Positions 1 to 10,229 are shown, counted from the stretch's first letter. The stretch is 59,527 bases of DNA from Bradyrhizobium sp. NAS96.2 (GCF_001908235.1 NZ_LGHK01000060.1:1-59527), one strand, 5' to 3'. A program made the numbers and translations. Notes: generated by a model not told the origin, from the letters alone.

Positions 1-106
1 CCCACTTGTACTTGGCGCCCAGCACCTCGACCGGCAATTCGGTCGAATAGGCGTAGGCCGGAATGCCGTTCTGATACAGGTACTCGGCAGCCTCCTCGAC
101 CTTGAC
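1..106 (-). pseudogene. 3'-end fragment copy of the acyl-CoA synthetase gene
   Basis: Positions 1-106 match 1505-1610 with a single difference (T at 103 against C). Both encode, on the minus strand, residues close to the C-terminus of the acyl-CoA synthetase, ending near EVLGAKYKW. Similarity stops sharply at 106/107. The copy lies beyond the TPR gene, so the two copies flank about 1.4 kb as direct repeats. The window starts inside the copy, so its full length is unknown. It could be the 3' end of another full gene, but the sharp break inside the reading frame argues for a truncated fragment. Confidence 0.75.
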
Positions 107-212
107 AGCCTGTTGCTACGAAAACGATGCATGCTAAGGTTGCACAAGTGAAGTCCAGAGATTGCTGATGTACTCATACCATCTATCGAGGATATTGCTT
201 GATTCCGCTGCA

Positions 213-1386
213 ATGAAAGTCCCGCCGCCGCACCGCCGGTTCTTGCGGACCATTGTCCGACTGCAGTACCTGGTTCTTGTTCTTTCGGCACAATTGCTGA
301 TCGTGGGTGCACTGGGAGGCTCTGCCCAAGCGGAGGAGCCGCCGCCCCAAAAGATCCTTTCAGCGTGTCGTGTGCCGCCACAAGCGGCGCTTGGGGAGAT
401 TCGGAAACCGTCACCCGAATTCAGGCAAGGCTACCCCTTCATCCTGGCTGCAACCCGATTCAAATTCACGGGCGCCTACGATCAGGCCATTGAGCAGATC
501 GACCAAGCCATCAACATCGATCCGGCAAACCCGCGCTTCTATTCCGAGCGGGCCGCCGTTCGTGCAGCCAACCACCAGCTAGGCGAAGCCATGGCGGATG
601 TCGATCGTGCAATCAGCCTCGATCCCAGTTCCTCCGTCGCAATTTTGCAACGAGCGGGCCTCTATGTGGCGATGAGCGAATTTGGCCGCGCCATCGAGGA
701 CATCGACGAGGCCATCAAGCTCTACCCGAGCAACGCCAGCGGCTATCTTCTCCGCGGTTCCGTCCACCTCGCCACACGCGAGTACGACCGAGCCATCGAG
801 GATATGGATCAGTCGATCAAACTGGACCCACTTTGCCCGGCCGGTTTCTCCGCCAGGGGTCATGCTCACGATCTGAAGGGCCAACGCGATCTCGCCACCG
901 CTGACTTCGATCGGGCGATTGAACTCGATCCAAACCCCGGGAATGGTTTCGCTTTCATGCGTCGGGCCTATTCCTACCAGGGAAAGCGCGATTATGACCA
1001 TGCCATCCAGGATCTTGGCCAAACGTTGAAACTCGAGCCCAGAAATGCCTTTGCACTAAACAGCCGCTGCTTCATCCGTGCAATCGCAGGTGCTTTCGAC
1101 AGCGCCCTCGCGGATTGCAATGAAGCGCTGCAGATACGGCCTCGCGATATCCGCATTCTCGATAGTCGCGCCTTCACCTATCTCAAGAAGGGCGCGCTTG
1201 ACGACGCCCTTGCCGACTATGACGTGATACTTCGCGTCGACCCAAGATATGCCGTCTCACTGTACGGACGCGCTATCGTCAGGAGGCAGAAGGGGGGACA
1301 TCGCGGGCAGCGAGGCCGATATCGCGGCAGCAATAGCGATCCGGCCGAATGTGGCAGACGACATGGCGCGATACGGCATCAGATAG
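213..1386 (+). CDS. Exported TPR-repeat protein, frameshifted in a G6 run
   Basis: The product has a basic N-terminus and hydrophobic stretch (VLVLSAQLLIVGALGG) ending in a signal-peptidase-like AQA site. About nine tetratricopeptide repeats follow, with typical A-x-x-D-x-D-x-A-I-x-L-x-P spacing, so it is probably a periplasmic interaction scaffold. ATG at 213 suits the signal peptide; ATG 168 and TTG 162 are upstream in-frame alternatives. After about residue 359 the frame breaks at six Gs (1292-1297). With five Gs it continues as KGDIAGSEADIAAA and stops at TAG 1384-1386, a natural TPR ending. As written, the open frame runs on antisense into the neighbouring gene and is meaningless there. 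The gene sits between the two copies of the synthetase 3' end, so it is accessory cargo. Partner and pathway unknown. Confidence 0.7.
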
Positions 1387-1443
1387 GCGTTGCCAGCGGC
1401 GACAGCCGCGATTTGATTCTCACGACCATATCTCACGACCATA

Positions 1444-1471
1444 GCGCCGCTCCGGCGAACCGGAGCGGCGC
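1444..1471. terminator. Strong hairpin between convergent genes
   Basis: GCGCCGCTCCGG (1444-1455), loop CGAA and CCGGAGCGGCGC (1460-1471) form a perfect 12-bp stem. It lies between the TPR gene and the convergent acyl-CoA synthetase and could end transcription from both sides. No clear T-run follows on either strand. Confidence 0.6.
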
Positions 1472-1481
1472 GTTGATCAAC

Positions 1482-3611
1482 TCAGAGCAGGCCCGCGCCG
1501 CGCGCCCACTTGTACTTGGCGCCCAGCACCTCGACCGGCAATTCGGTCGAATAGGCGTAGGCCGGAATGCCGTTCTGATACAGGTACTCGGCAGCCTCCT
1601 CGACCTCGACGTCGCCGGCGAGCGAGGCGACGATCGGCTTGACGAAGCCCTTGGCCTCCATCTCCTTCTTCACCTCGACCATGTTGCGCGCGAACACCAT
1701 CGGCGGCGTCACGATGGTGTGCCAGTAGCCGAGGATCAGCGCGTGGATGCGCTCGTCCGACAGGCCGAGCTTCACGGTGTTGACGTAGGTGATCGGCGGC
1801 TCGCCGCCGGTGATATCCACAGGATTTCCTGCTGCGCCGAACGGCGGGATGAACTTGCGGAACGCCGCATCGAGATCCGGCGGCATCTGCATCAGCGACA
1901 GGCCGTTGTCGACGACGGAGTCGGAGAGCAGCACGCCGGAGCCGCCGGCGCCGGTGATGATCAGCACGTTCTCGCCCTTCGGCGTCGGCAGCACCGGCAC
2001 GCCGCGGGCGAACTCGAGCAGCTGCCGGAGCGAGCGCGCGCGGATCACGCCGGACTGCTTGAACACGTCCTCGTAGATCTTGTCGTTGCCGGCGAGCGCG
2101 CCGGTGTGCGACGACGCCGCCTTCGCACCCGCAGAGGTGCGGCCGGCCTTGAGCACGACCACCGGCTTCTTCTTGGAGACGCGCTTGGCGGCCTCCGCGA
2201 AGGCACGGCCGTCCTTGAGGTCCTCGCAGTGCTGCGCGATCAGGTTGGTGTTGGGATCCTGCTCGAAGAAAGCGAGCAGATCGTCCTCGTCGATGTCGGA
2301 CTTGTTGCCGAGGCCGACGATCGCCGACACGCCCATCTTGGCCGAGCGCGAGAAGCCGATGATCGCCATGCCGATGCCGCCCGACTGCGACGACAGCGCG
2401 GCGTGGCCCTTGACGTCATAGGCGGTGCAGAACGTCGCGCAGAGATTGGCCGGCGTATAGTAGAAGCCGTAGATGTTCGGCCCCATCAGGCGGATGTTGT
2501 ACTTCTTGCCGACCTCGACGATCTCGGCCTGCAATTCCGGCGCGCCGGCTTCGGCAAAGCCCGAGGGAATCAGCACCGCGCCCGGGATTTTCTTCTCGCC
2601 GCATTCGGCGAGCGCGCCGGCGACGAATTTCGCGGGGATCGCGAACACCGCCGTGTCGATCACGCCGGGCACGTCCTTGACGCTCTTGTAGGCCTTGTAG
2701 CCGAGAATCTCGTCCGCCTTCGGGTGGATCGGATAGATCTCGCCCTTGTAGCCGCCGTTGATGAGGTTCTTCATCACCGAGTTGCCGATCTTGCCGTCCT
2801 CGGCGGAGGCGCCGATCACGGCAACGCCCTTCGGCTGCATGATGCGGCTCATCGCGGCGACGATCTCTTCGGTCGGACGCGGCGCCGGGCGCGGCTTGTA
2901 GTTGAAGTCGACGACGATGCGGACGTCGGCCGCGATCGCGTTCTTGCTGGTGGCGAACACCGGGTTGAGGTCGAGCTCGACGATCTCCGGGAAGTCGCTG
3001 ACCAGCTGCGACACCTTGACGATGACGTCGGCGAGCGCCTCGCGATTGACCGCCTCGCCGCCGCGCACGCCCTTCAGCATCTCATGGGCCTGGATGCCGT
3101 CGAGCATCGACAGCGCATCTTCCTTGGTCGCGGGCGCGAGGCGGAAGGTGATGTCCTTGAGGATTTCGACCAGCACGCCACCGAGGCCGAAGGCTACCAG
3201 CTTGCCGAACGAGCCGTCGGTGATCGAACCGACGATCACCTCGGTGCCGCCGCCCAGCATCTGCTGGACCTGGATGCCCTCGATCTTGGCATCGGCCTTG
3301 TACTTCCTGGCGTTGGCGAGAATGGTCTCGTAGCTCTTCTCGGCGTCCGCGGCGCTCTTGACGCCGACCACCACGCCGCCGGCCTCGGTCTTATGCAGGA
3401 TATCGGGCGAGACGATCTTCATCACGACCGGGAAGCCCATGTCGGAGGCGATCCGGGCGGCCTCGGCCGCCGACTTGGCAACGCCTTCCTTTGGCACCGG
3501 AATGCCGTAGGCGTCGCAAACCACCTTGCCTTCGGGCGCGGTGAGGCTCGTTCGCTTGTCGGCCCTGACCGCATCGAGAATTTTGCGGACCGCATCCTTA
3601 GAATTTGACAT
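1482..3611 (-). CDS. ADP-forming acyl-CoA synthetase (acetate-CoA ligase family)
   Basis: A 709-residue protein starting MSNSKDAVRK. ATG 3611 is preceded by AGGAGG; an upstream in-frame start at 3662 would run through the operator. An ATP-grasp domain occupies about residues 15-235, then a CoA-binding Rossmann domain (MQPKGVAVIGASAEDGKIG), then a succinyl-CoA-ligase-like region. The phosphohistidine motif SSHTGALAGND has its His near residue 502. The family makes acyl-CoA from acid, CoA and ATP with ADP as product. The gene is divergent from gntR-oxc-frc and carries the shared operator, so it probably serves oxalate metabolism, for example by making oxalyl-CoA or formyl-CoA to prime the CoA-transfer cycle. 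That substrate is inference; acetate or another short acid is possible. Part of its 3' end is duplicated at 1-106. Confidence 0.85.
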   Translation of the reverse strand: MSNSKDAVRKILDAVRADKRTSLTAPEGKVVCDAYGIPVPKEGVAKSAAEAARIASDMGFPVVMKIVSPDILHKTEAGGVVVGVKSAADAEKSYETILANARKYKADAKIEGIQVQQMLGGGTEVIVGSITDGSFGKLVAFGLGGVLVEILKDITFRLAPATKEDALSMLDGIQAHEMLKGVRGGEAVNREALADVIVKVSQLVSDFPEIVELDLNPVFATSKNAIAADVRIVVDFNYKPRPAPRPTEEIVAAMSRIMQPKGVAVIGASAEDGKIGNSVMKNLINGGYKGEIYPIHPKADEILGYKAYKSVKDVPGVIDTAVFAIPAKFVAGALAECGEKKIPGAVLIPSGFAEAGAPELQAEIVEVGKKYNIRLMGPNIYGFYYTPANLCATFCTAYDVKGHAALSSQSGGIGMAIIGFSRSAKMGVSAIVGLGNKSDIDEDDLLAFFEQDPNTNLIAQHCEDLKDGRAFAEAAKRVSKKKPVVVLKAGRTSAGAKAASSHTGALAGNDKIYEDVFKQSGVIRARSLRQLLEFARGVPVLPTPKGENVLIITGAGGSGVLLSDSVVDNGLSLMQMPPDLDAAFRKFIPPFGAAGNPVDITGGEPPITYVNTVKLGLSDERIHALILGYWHTIVTPPMVFARNMVEVKKEMEAKGFVKPIVASLAGDVEVEEAAEYLYQNGIPAYAYSTELPVEVLGAKYKWARGAGLL

Positions 3612-3635
3612 CGGCTTCCTCCTGGGACAAATTTC

Positions 3636-3654
3636 GTGGCATTTGGTATGCCAA
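3636..3654. promoter_or_regulatory. Operator-like site, acyl-CoA synthetase promoter
   Basis: GTGG-CATTTGGTATG-CCAA fits the window-wide YTGG-N11-CCAR pattern except at its first base. It contains the palindrome TTTGGTATGCCAAA (3642-3655). On the minus strand a TTGACA hexamer (3669-3664) precedes it, so the site overlaps the promoter reading into the synthetase, about 25 bp before its start codon. Most likely bound by the neighbouring GntR-family protein (inference). Confidence 0.6.
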
Positions 3655-3717
3655 AAACGCAATTGTCAAGGTCGGTCGACGATCAAAAAGTCCGAAAAAT
3701 AAGGGCAGCTTGACATT

Positions 3718-3736
3718 CTGGTATTTGGCATGCCAA
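3718..3736. promoter_or_regulatory. Operator-like site, gntR-oxc-frc promoter
   Basis: CTGG-TATTTGGCATG-CCAA follows TTGACA (3710-3715) by two bases, so it fills the space between the -35 and the expected -10. It contains the palindrome TTTGGCATGCCAAA. The arrangement mirrors the divergent site at 3636-3654 and suggests repression by steric block, including autoregulation of gntR (inference). Confidence 0.6.
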
Positions 3737-3792
3737 AAATCTAGGGTAATTTCTTCTGCTAAGAAGACGTCTCCAAGAGGAGGAGACGAGTC

Positions 3793-4524
3793 GTGCCAGA
3801 ACCGAAACAGACCAAGGCGTCGCCCACCATGGCTGACACAGATATTGCCATCGTCCGGATCGCGCCGGAGACGAGCTTCAAGAACAAGGCCTATGAAGCC
3901 TTGAAGGAAGCGATCCTGAAGATGGACATCTACGCGACGCCGGAGCCCGTGATGCTCGACGAGCGCGCGCTGTCCGAGCGCCTCGGCGTCAGCCGCACGC
4001 CGATCCGCGAAGCGATCGCAATGCTCGAGCAGGACGGCTTCGTGAAGACCGTGCCGCGCCGCGGCATCGTCGTGGTCCGCCGCACCAAGGCGGAGATCGT
4101 CGACATGATCCGCGCCTGGGCGGCGCTGGAGAGCATGGCGGCGCGCCTGATCACGACCACCGCGCGCAAGAAGGACATCTCGTCGCTGCGCGACTTCTTC
4201 AAGGACTTCAGCGACGACCGCCTGCCGCAGGATCACATCGAGGAATATTCCAGGGCCAACATCGCCTTCCACCAGGCCCTGATCTCTTTGTCGGAATCGC
4301 CTGTGCTGGTCGATCTGACCAATGACCTGCTGCTGCACGTGCGCGGCTATCGCCAGCTCACGATCGGCCGCAAGGACCGCACCGCAACCTCGCTGCCCGA
4401 GCATCTCGGGATCATCGAGGCGCTGGAAGCGCGCGACACCGAGCTCGCCGAGAAGCGCGCGCGCGATCACACGCTCGGCCTTGCCGCCTATGTCGAGGCG
4501 CACGGCCAAGAGTTGTTCAGGTAG
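3793..4524 (+). CDS. GntR-family (FCD subfamily) regulator of the oxalate genes
   Basis: A 243-residue protein with an N-terminal winged helix ([20 protein letters not shown], about residues 57-76) and an all-helical FCD ligand-binding domain (about 100-230). GTG 3793 is chosen because AGGAGG lies just upstream; ATG 3829 is the alternative and keeps both domains. The FCD subfamily commonly senses organic acids or acyl-CoA-derived ligands. It lies between two divergent operators and 83 nt before oxc, so it is probably the first gene of gntR-oxc-frc and the regulator of the YTGG-N11-CCAR sites. Ligand (oxalate, oxalyl-CoA, formyl-CoA or another) unknown. Confidence 0.85.
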   Translation: MPEPKQTKASPTMADTDIAIVRIAPETSFKNKAYEALKEAILKMDIYATPEPVMLDERALSERLGVSRTPIREAIAMLEQDGFVKTVPRRGIVVVRRTKAEIVDMIRAWAALESMAARLITTTARKKDISSLRDFFKDFSDDRLPQDHIEEYSRANIAFHQALISLSESPVLVDLTNDLLLHVRGYRQLTIGRKDRTATSLPEHLGIIEALEARDTELAEKRARDHTLGLAAYVEAHGQELFR

Positions 4525-4607
4525 AGAGCTGTTCACGCAAGTTTGAGAATCCACACACGCTTCAGACGACAATCAGATCGTCCGAACAAAGAACGATCAG
4601 GGAGACG

Positions 4608-6344
4608 ATGCCGATGCTGAATACCGCTACGAAGTCCGAGGCACCGGGCACCGAGCAGGAACTTACCGATGGCTTCCACCTCGTCATCGATGCGCTCAAG
4701 CTCAACGGCATCGACACCGTCTATGGTGTGCCGGGTATCCCGATCACGGACCTGGGCCGCATGGCCCAGGCGGCGGGCATTCGCGTGCTCTCGTTCCGCC
4801 ACGAGCAGAATGCCGGCTATGCGGCCTCGATCGCCGGCTTCCTGACCAAGCGTCCCGGCGTCTGCCTGACGGTCTCGGCGCCCGGCTTCCTCAACGGCCT
4901 CACCGCGCTGGCGCACGCCACCACCAACTGCTTCCCGATGATCCTGATCTCCGGCTCGTCCGAGCGAGAGATCGTCGACCTGCAGCAGGGCGACTATGAG
5001 GAGATGGACCAGCTCGCGATCGCCAAGCCGCTCTGCAAGGCGGCGTTCCGCGTGCTGCACGCCCAGGACATCGGCATCGGCCTTGCGCGCGCGATCCGCG
5101 CCGCGGTGTCGGGCCGTCCGGGCGGCGTCTATCTCGACCTGCCGGCAAAGCTGTTCTCGCAGGTGATGAACGCCGATGCCGGCCAGAAGTCGCTGGTCAA
5201 GGTGATCGACGCGGCGCCCGAGCAGATCCCCTCCCCGTCTTCGGTCAAGCGCGCGCTGGATGTCCTCAAGAGCGCAAAGCGTCCGCTCATCATCCTCGGC
5301 AAGGGCGCGGCCTACGCGCAGGCCGACGAGGCGATCAAGAATTTCGTCGAGAAGAGCGGCGTGCCGTTCCTGCCGATGAGCATGGCCAAGGGCCTGCTGC
5401 CCGATCTGCATCCGCAATGCGCGGGCGCTGCACGCTCGACCGTGCTGAAGGAAGCCGACGTCGTGATGCTGATCGGCGCCCGCCTCAACTGGCTGCTCTC
5501 GCACGGCAAGGGCAAGACCTGGGGCGAAGCCCCGAAGAAATTCATCCAGGTCGACATCGAGCCGAAGGAAATGGATTCCAACGTCGAGATCGTCGCCCCC
5601 GTGGTCGGCGATATCGGCTCCTGCGTGTCCGCGTTCCTCGATGCGATGGGCGCGAACTGGTCGGCCGCGCCGAGCGATTGGCTCGCGACCGTCGCGAAGA
5701 AGCGTGACGACAACGTCGCCAAGATGGCGCCGAAGCTGATGAGCAACGCTTCGCCGATGGATTATCACGGTGCGCTCGGCGCGCTGCGCGCGATCATCGC
5801 GGAACGCCCCGACACCATCTTCGTCAACGAGGGCGCCAACACGCTCGACCTCGCCCGCGGCGTCGTCGACATGCACAAGCCGCGCAAGCGGCTCGACGTC
5901 GGCACCTGGGGCGTGATGGGCATCGGCATGGGCTATTCGATCGCAGCTGCGGTCGAGACCGGCCTGCCCGTGCTCGCGGTCGAAGGCGACAGCGCGTTCG
6001 GCTTTTCGGGCATGGAGGTCGAGACCATCTGCCGCTACAAGCTGCCGATCTGCGTCGTGATCTTCAACAATGACGGCATCTATCGCGGCACCGACGTCAA
6101 CAGCGCCGGCGACGATCCGGCGACCACCGTGTTCGTCAAGGGCTCGCGTTACGACAAGATGATGGAAGCCTTCGGCGGCGTCGGCGTCAACGCCACCTCG
6201 CCCGACGAGCTGAAGCGCGCGGTCAATGCGGCGCTGGATAGTGGCAGGCCGACCCTGATCAACGCGGTGATCGATCCGGCGGCGGGCTCGGAGAGCGGGC
6301 GCATCGGCAACCTCAATCCGCAGAGCGTTTTGAAGAAGAAGTAA
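4608..6344 (+). CDS. oxc: Oxalyl-CoA decarboxylase
   Basis: A 578-residue thiamine-diphosphate enzyme converting oxalyl-CoA to formyl-CoA and CO2 in the cytoplasm. The N-terminal domain carries the cofactor-activating Glu (RHEQNAGYA, near residue 66). The C-terminal domain holds the Mg/ThDP motif, GDSAFGF at about 459 with the paired Asn FNND some 27 residues later. Length matches characterised oxalyl-CoA decarboxylases (about 565-570). Start ATG 4608 follows CAGGGAGACG. It is followed 60 nt later by frc, the usual partner, which regenerates oxalyl-CoA. Transcription probably starts upstream of gntR under the operator at 3718. Confidence 0.95.
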   Translation: MPMLNTATKSEAPGTEQELTDGFHLVIDALKLNGIDTVYGVPGIPITDLGRMAQAAGIRVLSFRHEQNAGYAASIAGFLTKRPGVCLTVSAPGFLNGLTALAHATTNCFPMILISGSSEREIVDLQQGDYEEMDQLAIAKPLCKAAFRVLHAQDIGIGLARAIRAAVSGRPGGVYLDLPAKLFSQVMNADAGQKSLVKVIDAAPEQIPSPSSVKRALDVLKSAKRPLIILGKGAAYAQADEAIKNFVEKSGVPFLPMSMAKGLLPDLHPQCAGAARSTVLKEADVVMLIGARLNWLLSHGKGKTWGEAPKKFIQVDIEPKEMDSNVEIVAPVVGDIGSCVSAFLDAMGANWSAAPSDWLATVAKKRDDNVAKMAPKLMSNASPMDYHGALGALRAIIAERPDTIFVNEGANTLDLARGVVDMHKPRKRLDVGTWGVMGIGMGYSIAAAVETGLPVLAVEGDSAFGFSGMEVETICRYKLPICVVIFNNDGIYRGTDVNSAGDDPATTVFVKGSRYDKMMEAFGGVGVNATSPDELKRAVNAALDSGRPTLINAVIDPAAGSESGRIGNLNPQSVLKKK

Positions 6345-6404
6345 CCCCCAAACCCACATCACTCCCTGCGGGTGCAGGGGCAGACAGAGTACGGAGCAAT
6401 AGAT

Positions 6405-7682
6405 ATGACCAAGGCGCTCAAGGGCGTTCGCATTCTCGATTTCACCCACGTCCAGTCGGGTCCGACCTGCACGCAATTGCTGGCCTGGTTCGGCGCCGAC
6501 GTGATCAAGGTCGAGCGTCCCGGCGTCGGCGACATCACGCGTGGCCAGCTGCAGGACATCCCGAACGTGGACAGCCTGTATTTCACCATGCTGAATCACA
6601 ACAAGCGCTCGATCACGCTCGACACCAAGAACCCGAAGGGCAAGGAAGTGTTGACCGCGCTGATCAAGCAGTGCGACGTGCTGGTCGAGAATTTCGGGCC
6701 CGGCGTGCTCGATCGCATGGGCTTCCCCTGGGAGAAGATCCACGCCATTAACCCGAAGATGATCGTCGCCTCGATCAAGGGCTTCGGCCCCGGCCCGTAT
6801 GAGGATTGCAAGGTCTACGAGAACGTCGCGCAGTGCACCGGCGGCGCCGCCTCGACCACCGGCTTCCGCGACGGCCTGCCGCTCGTCACCGGCGCGCAGA
6901 TCGGCGACTCGGGCACCGGTCTCCACCTCGCGCTCGGCATCGTCACCGCGCTCTACCAGCGCACCCATTCCGGCCAGGGCCAGCGCGTCACGGCGGCGAT
7001 GCAGGACGGCGTGCTCAACCTCGCCCGCGTCAAGCTGCGCGACCAGCAGCGCCTCGCCCACGGCCCGCTGAAGGAATACAGCCAGTTCGGCGAAGGCATT
7101 CCGTTCGGTGATGCCGTGCCGCGCGCCGGCAACGATTCCGGCGGCGGCCAGCCGGGCCGCATCCTGAAGTGCAAGGGCTGGGAGACCGACCCGAACGCCT
7201 ACATCTACTTCATCACCCAGGCGCCGGTCTGGGAGAAGATCTGCGACGTGATCGGCGAGCCGACCTGGAAGACCGACCCGAACTACGCCAAGCCGCCGGC
7301 CCGCCTGCCGCGCCTCAACGAGATCTTCGCCCGCATCGAGCAGTGGACGATGACCAAGACCAAGTTCGAGGCGATGGAGATCCTCAACAAGGACGACATC
7401 CCCTGCGGCCCGATCCTGTCGATGAAGGAGATCGCGGAAGACCAGTCGCTGCGCGCGACCGGCACCGTGGTCGAGGTCGATCACCCGACCCGCGGCAAGT
7501 ACATCTCGGTCGGCAACCCGATCAAGCTGTCGGATTCGCCGAGCGAAGTCGCCCGTTCGCCGCTGCTCGGCGAGCACACCGACGAGATCCTGCGCGAGGT
7601 GCTCGGCTTCTCAGATCACCAGGTCGCCGAGATCCACGACTCCGGCGCGCTCGATCCGCCAAGGAAGCAGGCCGCCGAGTAA
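6405..7682 (+). CDS. frc: Formyl-CoA:oxalate CoA-transferase
   Basis: A 425-residue class III (CaiB/BaiF) CoA-transferase moving CoA from formyl-CoA to oxalate, releasing formate and feeding oxc. The catalytic Asp lies in [11 protein letters not shown] (about residue 168, equivalent to Asp169 of the Oxalobacter enzyme), and the mobile glycine loop appears as SGGGQPG. Length fits the family (416-428). ATG 6405 is preferred over an upstream in-frame start because [12 protein letters not shown] is the canonical beginning. The gene ends in a strong terminator at 7709. Its last third is duplicated, degraded, at 10603-10892. Confidence 0.95.
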   Translation: MTKALKGVRILDFTHVQSGPTCTQLLAWFGADVIKVERPGVGDITRGQLQDIPNVDSLYFTMLNHNKRSITLDTKNPKGKEVLTALIKQCDVLVENFGPGVLDRMGFPWEKIHAINPKMIVASIKGFGPGPYEDCKVYENVAQCTGGAASTTGFRDGLPLVTGAQIGDSGTGLHLALGIVTALYQRTHSGQGQRVTAAMQDGVLNLARVKLRDQQRLAHGPLKEYSQFGEGIPFGDAVPRAGNDSGGGQPGRILKCKGWETDPNAYIYFITQAPVWEKICDVIGEPTWKTDPNYAKPPARLPRLNEIFARIEQWTMTKTKFEAMEILNKDDIPCGPILSMKEIAEDQSLRATGTVVEVDHPTRGKYISVGNPIKLSDSPSEVARSPLLGEHTDEILREVLGFSDHQVAEIHDSGALDPPRKQAAE

Positions 7683-7708
7683 CCCGCACGCTCGAGCAAC
7701 ACGCCAAA

Positions 7709-7740
7709 ATGGCCGCGGGCAACCGCGGCCATTTTTGTTT
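7709..7740 (+). terminator. Terminator of the oxc-frc operon
   Basis: ATGGCCGCGG (7709-7718), loop GCAA and CCGCGGCCAT (7723-7732) form a perfect 10-bp stem followed by a T-rich tract. A near-copy with one stem mismatch follows the frc fragment at 10918. Confidence 0.85.
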
Positions 7741-7919
7741 GCTTGAAATCACGGAATGCGTTGGTCCGCCAACGGTCATCTTCGACCGATCCAGCCGGAT
7801 TTGCCTGCCGGTTCATGTCCACTCCGCTCCGAGCATGACCATGGCGCAGTGTCGCCGCGAACCGACGCGATGCGCGATCAGAAGCGGAATATTCGCCACC
7901 GTTCGGCGTCAGCCCGAAT

Positions 7920-8495
7920 TTATTTCGTTATCGGCGCTGCGGATCGTACTGCGCTCTGATAGTCACCAAGGAGTTTGGCGTCTTCGATTGATCCGTGATG
8001 ATGCATCTGGCGCCAGCGACCATTCATCAGTTGAAAAATTCGGCTGGTGCGGATGTTCAGATTTTTTACGACATCACCATCATGGTAGGTGCCGCGCTCC
8101 CGCCCCACGGCCCAAAAGACGTCGCCCGCGCGATGTATCGTATAGTCCCAAAATTCAACGTGAACGTCCGCCGAACTCTTGAAGACTCCCTGGTACATCA
8201 AGTGCGGCTGATCTGCTCCTCGCCGGATCCCTCCGAGAGGATTGTCTATTGCGACCTCATCGGAATCAGCAAAGTTCTCGTCGATCATCTTCAGATCGCG
8301 AGTGTTGAACCCGCGGTAAAATTGGGCCAGGGCCTGTTGAGGCTGGCTTAGGTCACCGAGATCTTCGTTACCTGTGATGGGATCTTGTATCGGTTTTTGC
8401 CCCTCGGCGAGAGGCGTCGAAATCAAAGCACAATTGGCAGCCAATCCGAATATCGCCGAGATGAGCAGGCTCCTTTGGTGCAGCGTTGTCGACAT
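7920..8495 (-). CDS. Exported SnoaL/NTF2-like protein
   Basis: A 191-residue protein with a signal peptide (SLLISAIFGLAANCALISTPLAEG) and an NTF2-like fold region: LAQFYRGFNTRDLKMIDENF, then a DVFWAVGRERGTYHDGD strand pair and RIFQLMNGRWRQMHHHGS at the end, as in SnoaL-like ketosteroid-isomerase relatives. ATG 8495 follows GAGGAGACGGACC. These domains can be enzymes or simple ligand pockets; no substrate can be assigned. With the binding protein at 8688 it is cargo between frc and the frc fragment. Confidence 0.75.
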   Translation of the reverse strand: MSTTLHQRSLLISAIFGLAANCALISTPLAEGQKPIQDPITGNEDLGDLSQPQQALAQFYRGFNTRDLKMIDENFADSDEVAIDNPLGGIRRGADQPHLMYQGVFKSSADVHVEFWDYTIHRAGDVFWAVGRERGTYHDGDVVKNLNIRTSRIFQLMNGRWRQMHHHGSIEDAKLLGDYQSAVRSAAPITK

Positions 8496-8687
8496 GGTCC
8501 GTCTCCTCGTACTGCTATCGATATCTCCATTTCGATCGATCTCGTCCCAGCGCGTCATCACCTTTTGCCCTGGCGAGTTGGTCGTGATGACCCAACAGTT
8601 CCTGCCATGCGCGATCACTGAGTGCGGTCAGCCGCAAATCCGGCGCCAGTTGCAGGAGCCTGCGGGCGAGAACCCCTGACATGGCGT

Positions 8688-10229
8688 TTATTCCAGCCAG
8701 GCGTTGGAGACGTCGATCACCCCGCTAAAGAGTTTCGGCAGGCCTTTCAGCCTGCTGGCTGAGATGGCGTAATACGTATTCTGAAAAGTCCAGAACCAGA
8801 TCGCTTGCTTGTTGATCATGCGGCCGACCGCGCAATAGTCCTCAGTGCGACTGTCCAACTCGGCCGTGGATCTGGCGTGCTCGAGCAAGCGGTCCAATTC
8901 GGGATCGGAATAATTGGCGAGCGCGACCGGACTGCCGGTGTGGAAATTGGCATACATCTGCGGACTGGGATCGGGGAAATCGACGATGCGCCAGGGCGTC
9001 AGCTGGAATTGGCGCATGAAGGCGCGCGGCGGGATAGTCGCCTGATCGACCTGCTCGATCTCCATGTTGGCGCCGACCTGCTTCCAAAACTGCTGCAGCA
9101 CCTGGCCGACGGCACGACCGCGCGGCGTGGCCGTAGCCAGCATCTTGAATTCGACCGGCTTGCCGTAGTCTCTGAGCAGCGCCTTCGCCTTTTCGACGTC
9201 GTAAGGCAGCGCACCGTCGTCCTTGCATTTGACCCAGGAGCCGTCGCCGTAAGGATTCGTGGCTGGCCTACTCAGACCATTGGTGATGGCTTGTGACATC
9301 TTCTTGCGGTCCAGCGCCATGACCAGCGCCTGCCGCACGCGCACGTCGTCAAACGGCGCGAGCTTGGTGTTGAAGGCATAGACCTGTGCACCCGATCCGG
9401 AATAGGTATGCGTGGTCAGCCTCGGATCTTTCTGCGCCCTCAGAATATTGTCACCGTCGTATTCATCATCCCAGATGATATCGACTTCTCCCGATTGGAC
9501 GCTGGCAAAGCGCGACTGCGCGTCGGGCAAGGGTTTCAGGATGATGCGATCGAGGTAGGGATGGCCCTTGTTCCAGTAGTTGGGATTTTTCTCCAGCACG
9601 ATCCGGTCGCCCGCGCTCCATGACTTCGGAATATATGGCCCGGTGCCGACGGGATTGCGATTGTAGTCGTCGCCCTTGTTCTTCCAGGCGGTCGGCGAAT
9701 GAACGACATTGGTCGGACTTGGAAAGCTGAGATTGGCCGGCAGGGTTACCGTTGGATCGTTGAGATTGTAAACCAGCGTCAGTTCGTCTGGGGCCTGCAC
9801 GTCATGGATGAAGGATATGTAGAATGCGCACCGGCATTTGTTCGCGGGATCCTTCCAGCGATCGAAACTCTCTTTCGCCGCCTGCGCGTTGAACGGCGTG
9901 CCGTCATGGAAAATGACGCCCGGGCGCAGCTTGAAGGTCCAGGTCTTGTAGTCGTCGGAATGGGTCCACGATAGCGCGAGTTTCGGTTGCGGGGCACCCT
10001 TGTCGTCGAGGAAGGTTAGCGTGTCGAAGATCAATGCGGCTGCGGATTGCGCGGATGTATCGTAGACGCCAACCTTCAGCGGATCGAAGCCAGGAATATC
10101 CAGCTCCTGGCCGACGGTTATGCTGCCGCCCAGCTTTTGTGCTTCGGCCGTTGCCGGCGCCACCAACAAGCTCGCTCCGGCGGCGAGCACGGTCCGCAGA
10201 ATTGAATATGAAAAAAATCGCTTCTTCAC
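8688..10229 (-). CDS. ABC transporter substrate-binding protein, family 5 (peptide/opine/nickel type)
   Basis: A 513-residue periplasmic solute-binding protein. A signal peptide is followed by the SBP_bac_5 hallmark set: LTFLDDKGAPQPKLALSW, TFKLRPGVIFHDGTPFNA and GTGPYIPKSW. The start is GTG 10229, six bases after GAGGAGGAC; an upstream in-frame extension has no such site. Proteins of this family deliver peptides, opines or nickel chelates to an ABC permease. No permease or ATPase gene lies nearby, so it is an orphan that must use a transporter encoded elsewhere or have been separated from its operon. It sits inside the frc/frc-fragment interval, consistent with acquired DNA. Substrate unknown. 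Confidence 0.88.
   Translation of the reverse strand: MKKRFFSYSILRTVLAAGASLLVAPATAEAQKLGGSITVGQELDIPGFDPLKVGVYDTSAQSAAALIFDTLTFLDDKGAPQPKLALSWTHSDDYKTWTFKLRPGVIFHDGTPFNAQAAKESFDRWKDPANKCRCAFYISFIHDVQAPDELTLVYNLNDPTVTLPANLSFPSPTNVVHSPTAWKNKGDDYNRNPVGTGPYIPKSWSAGDRIVLEKNPNYWNKGHPYLDRIILKPLPDAQSRFASVQSGEVDIIWDDEYDGDNILRAQKDPRLTTHTYSGSGAQVYAFNTKLAPFDDVRVRQALVMALDRKKMSQAITNGLSRPATNPYGDGSWVKCKDDGALPYDVEKAKALLRDYGKPVEFKMLATATPRGRAVGQVLQQFWKQVGANMEIEQVDQATIPPRAFMRQFQLTPWRIVDFPDPSPQMYANFHTGSPVALANYSDPELDRLLEHARSTAELDSRTEDYCAVGRMINKQAIWFWTFQNTYYAISASRLKGLPKLFSGVIDVSNAWLE

Noticed and set aside
1387..3608. Continuation of the TPR open frame to 3608, giving a 1148-residue protein
   Set aside because: After the G6 run it reads antisense through the acyl-CoA synthetase with His/Arg/Asp-rich low-complexity sequence typical of a shadow frame in GC-rich DNA.
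4533..7577. A 1014-residue minus-strand open frame across oxc and frc
   Set aside because: It overlaps two certain enzymes on the opposite strand and has shadow-type composition, with no domain.
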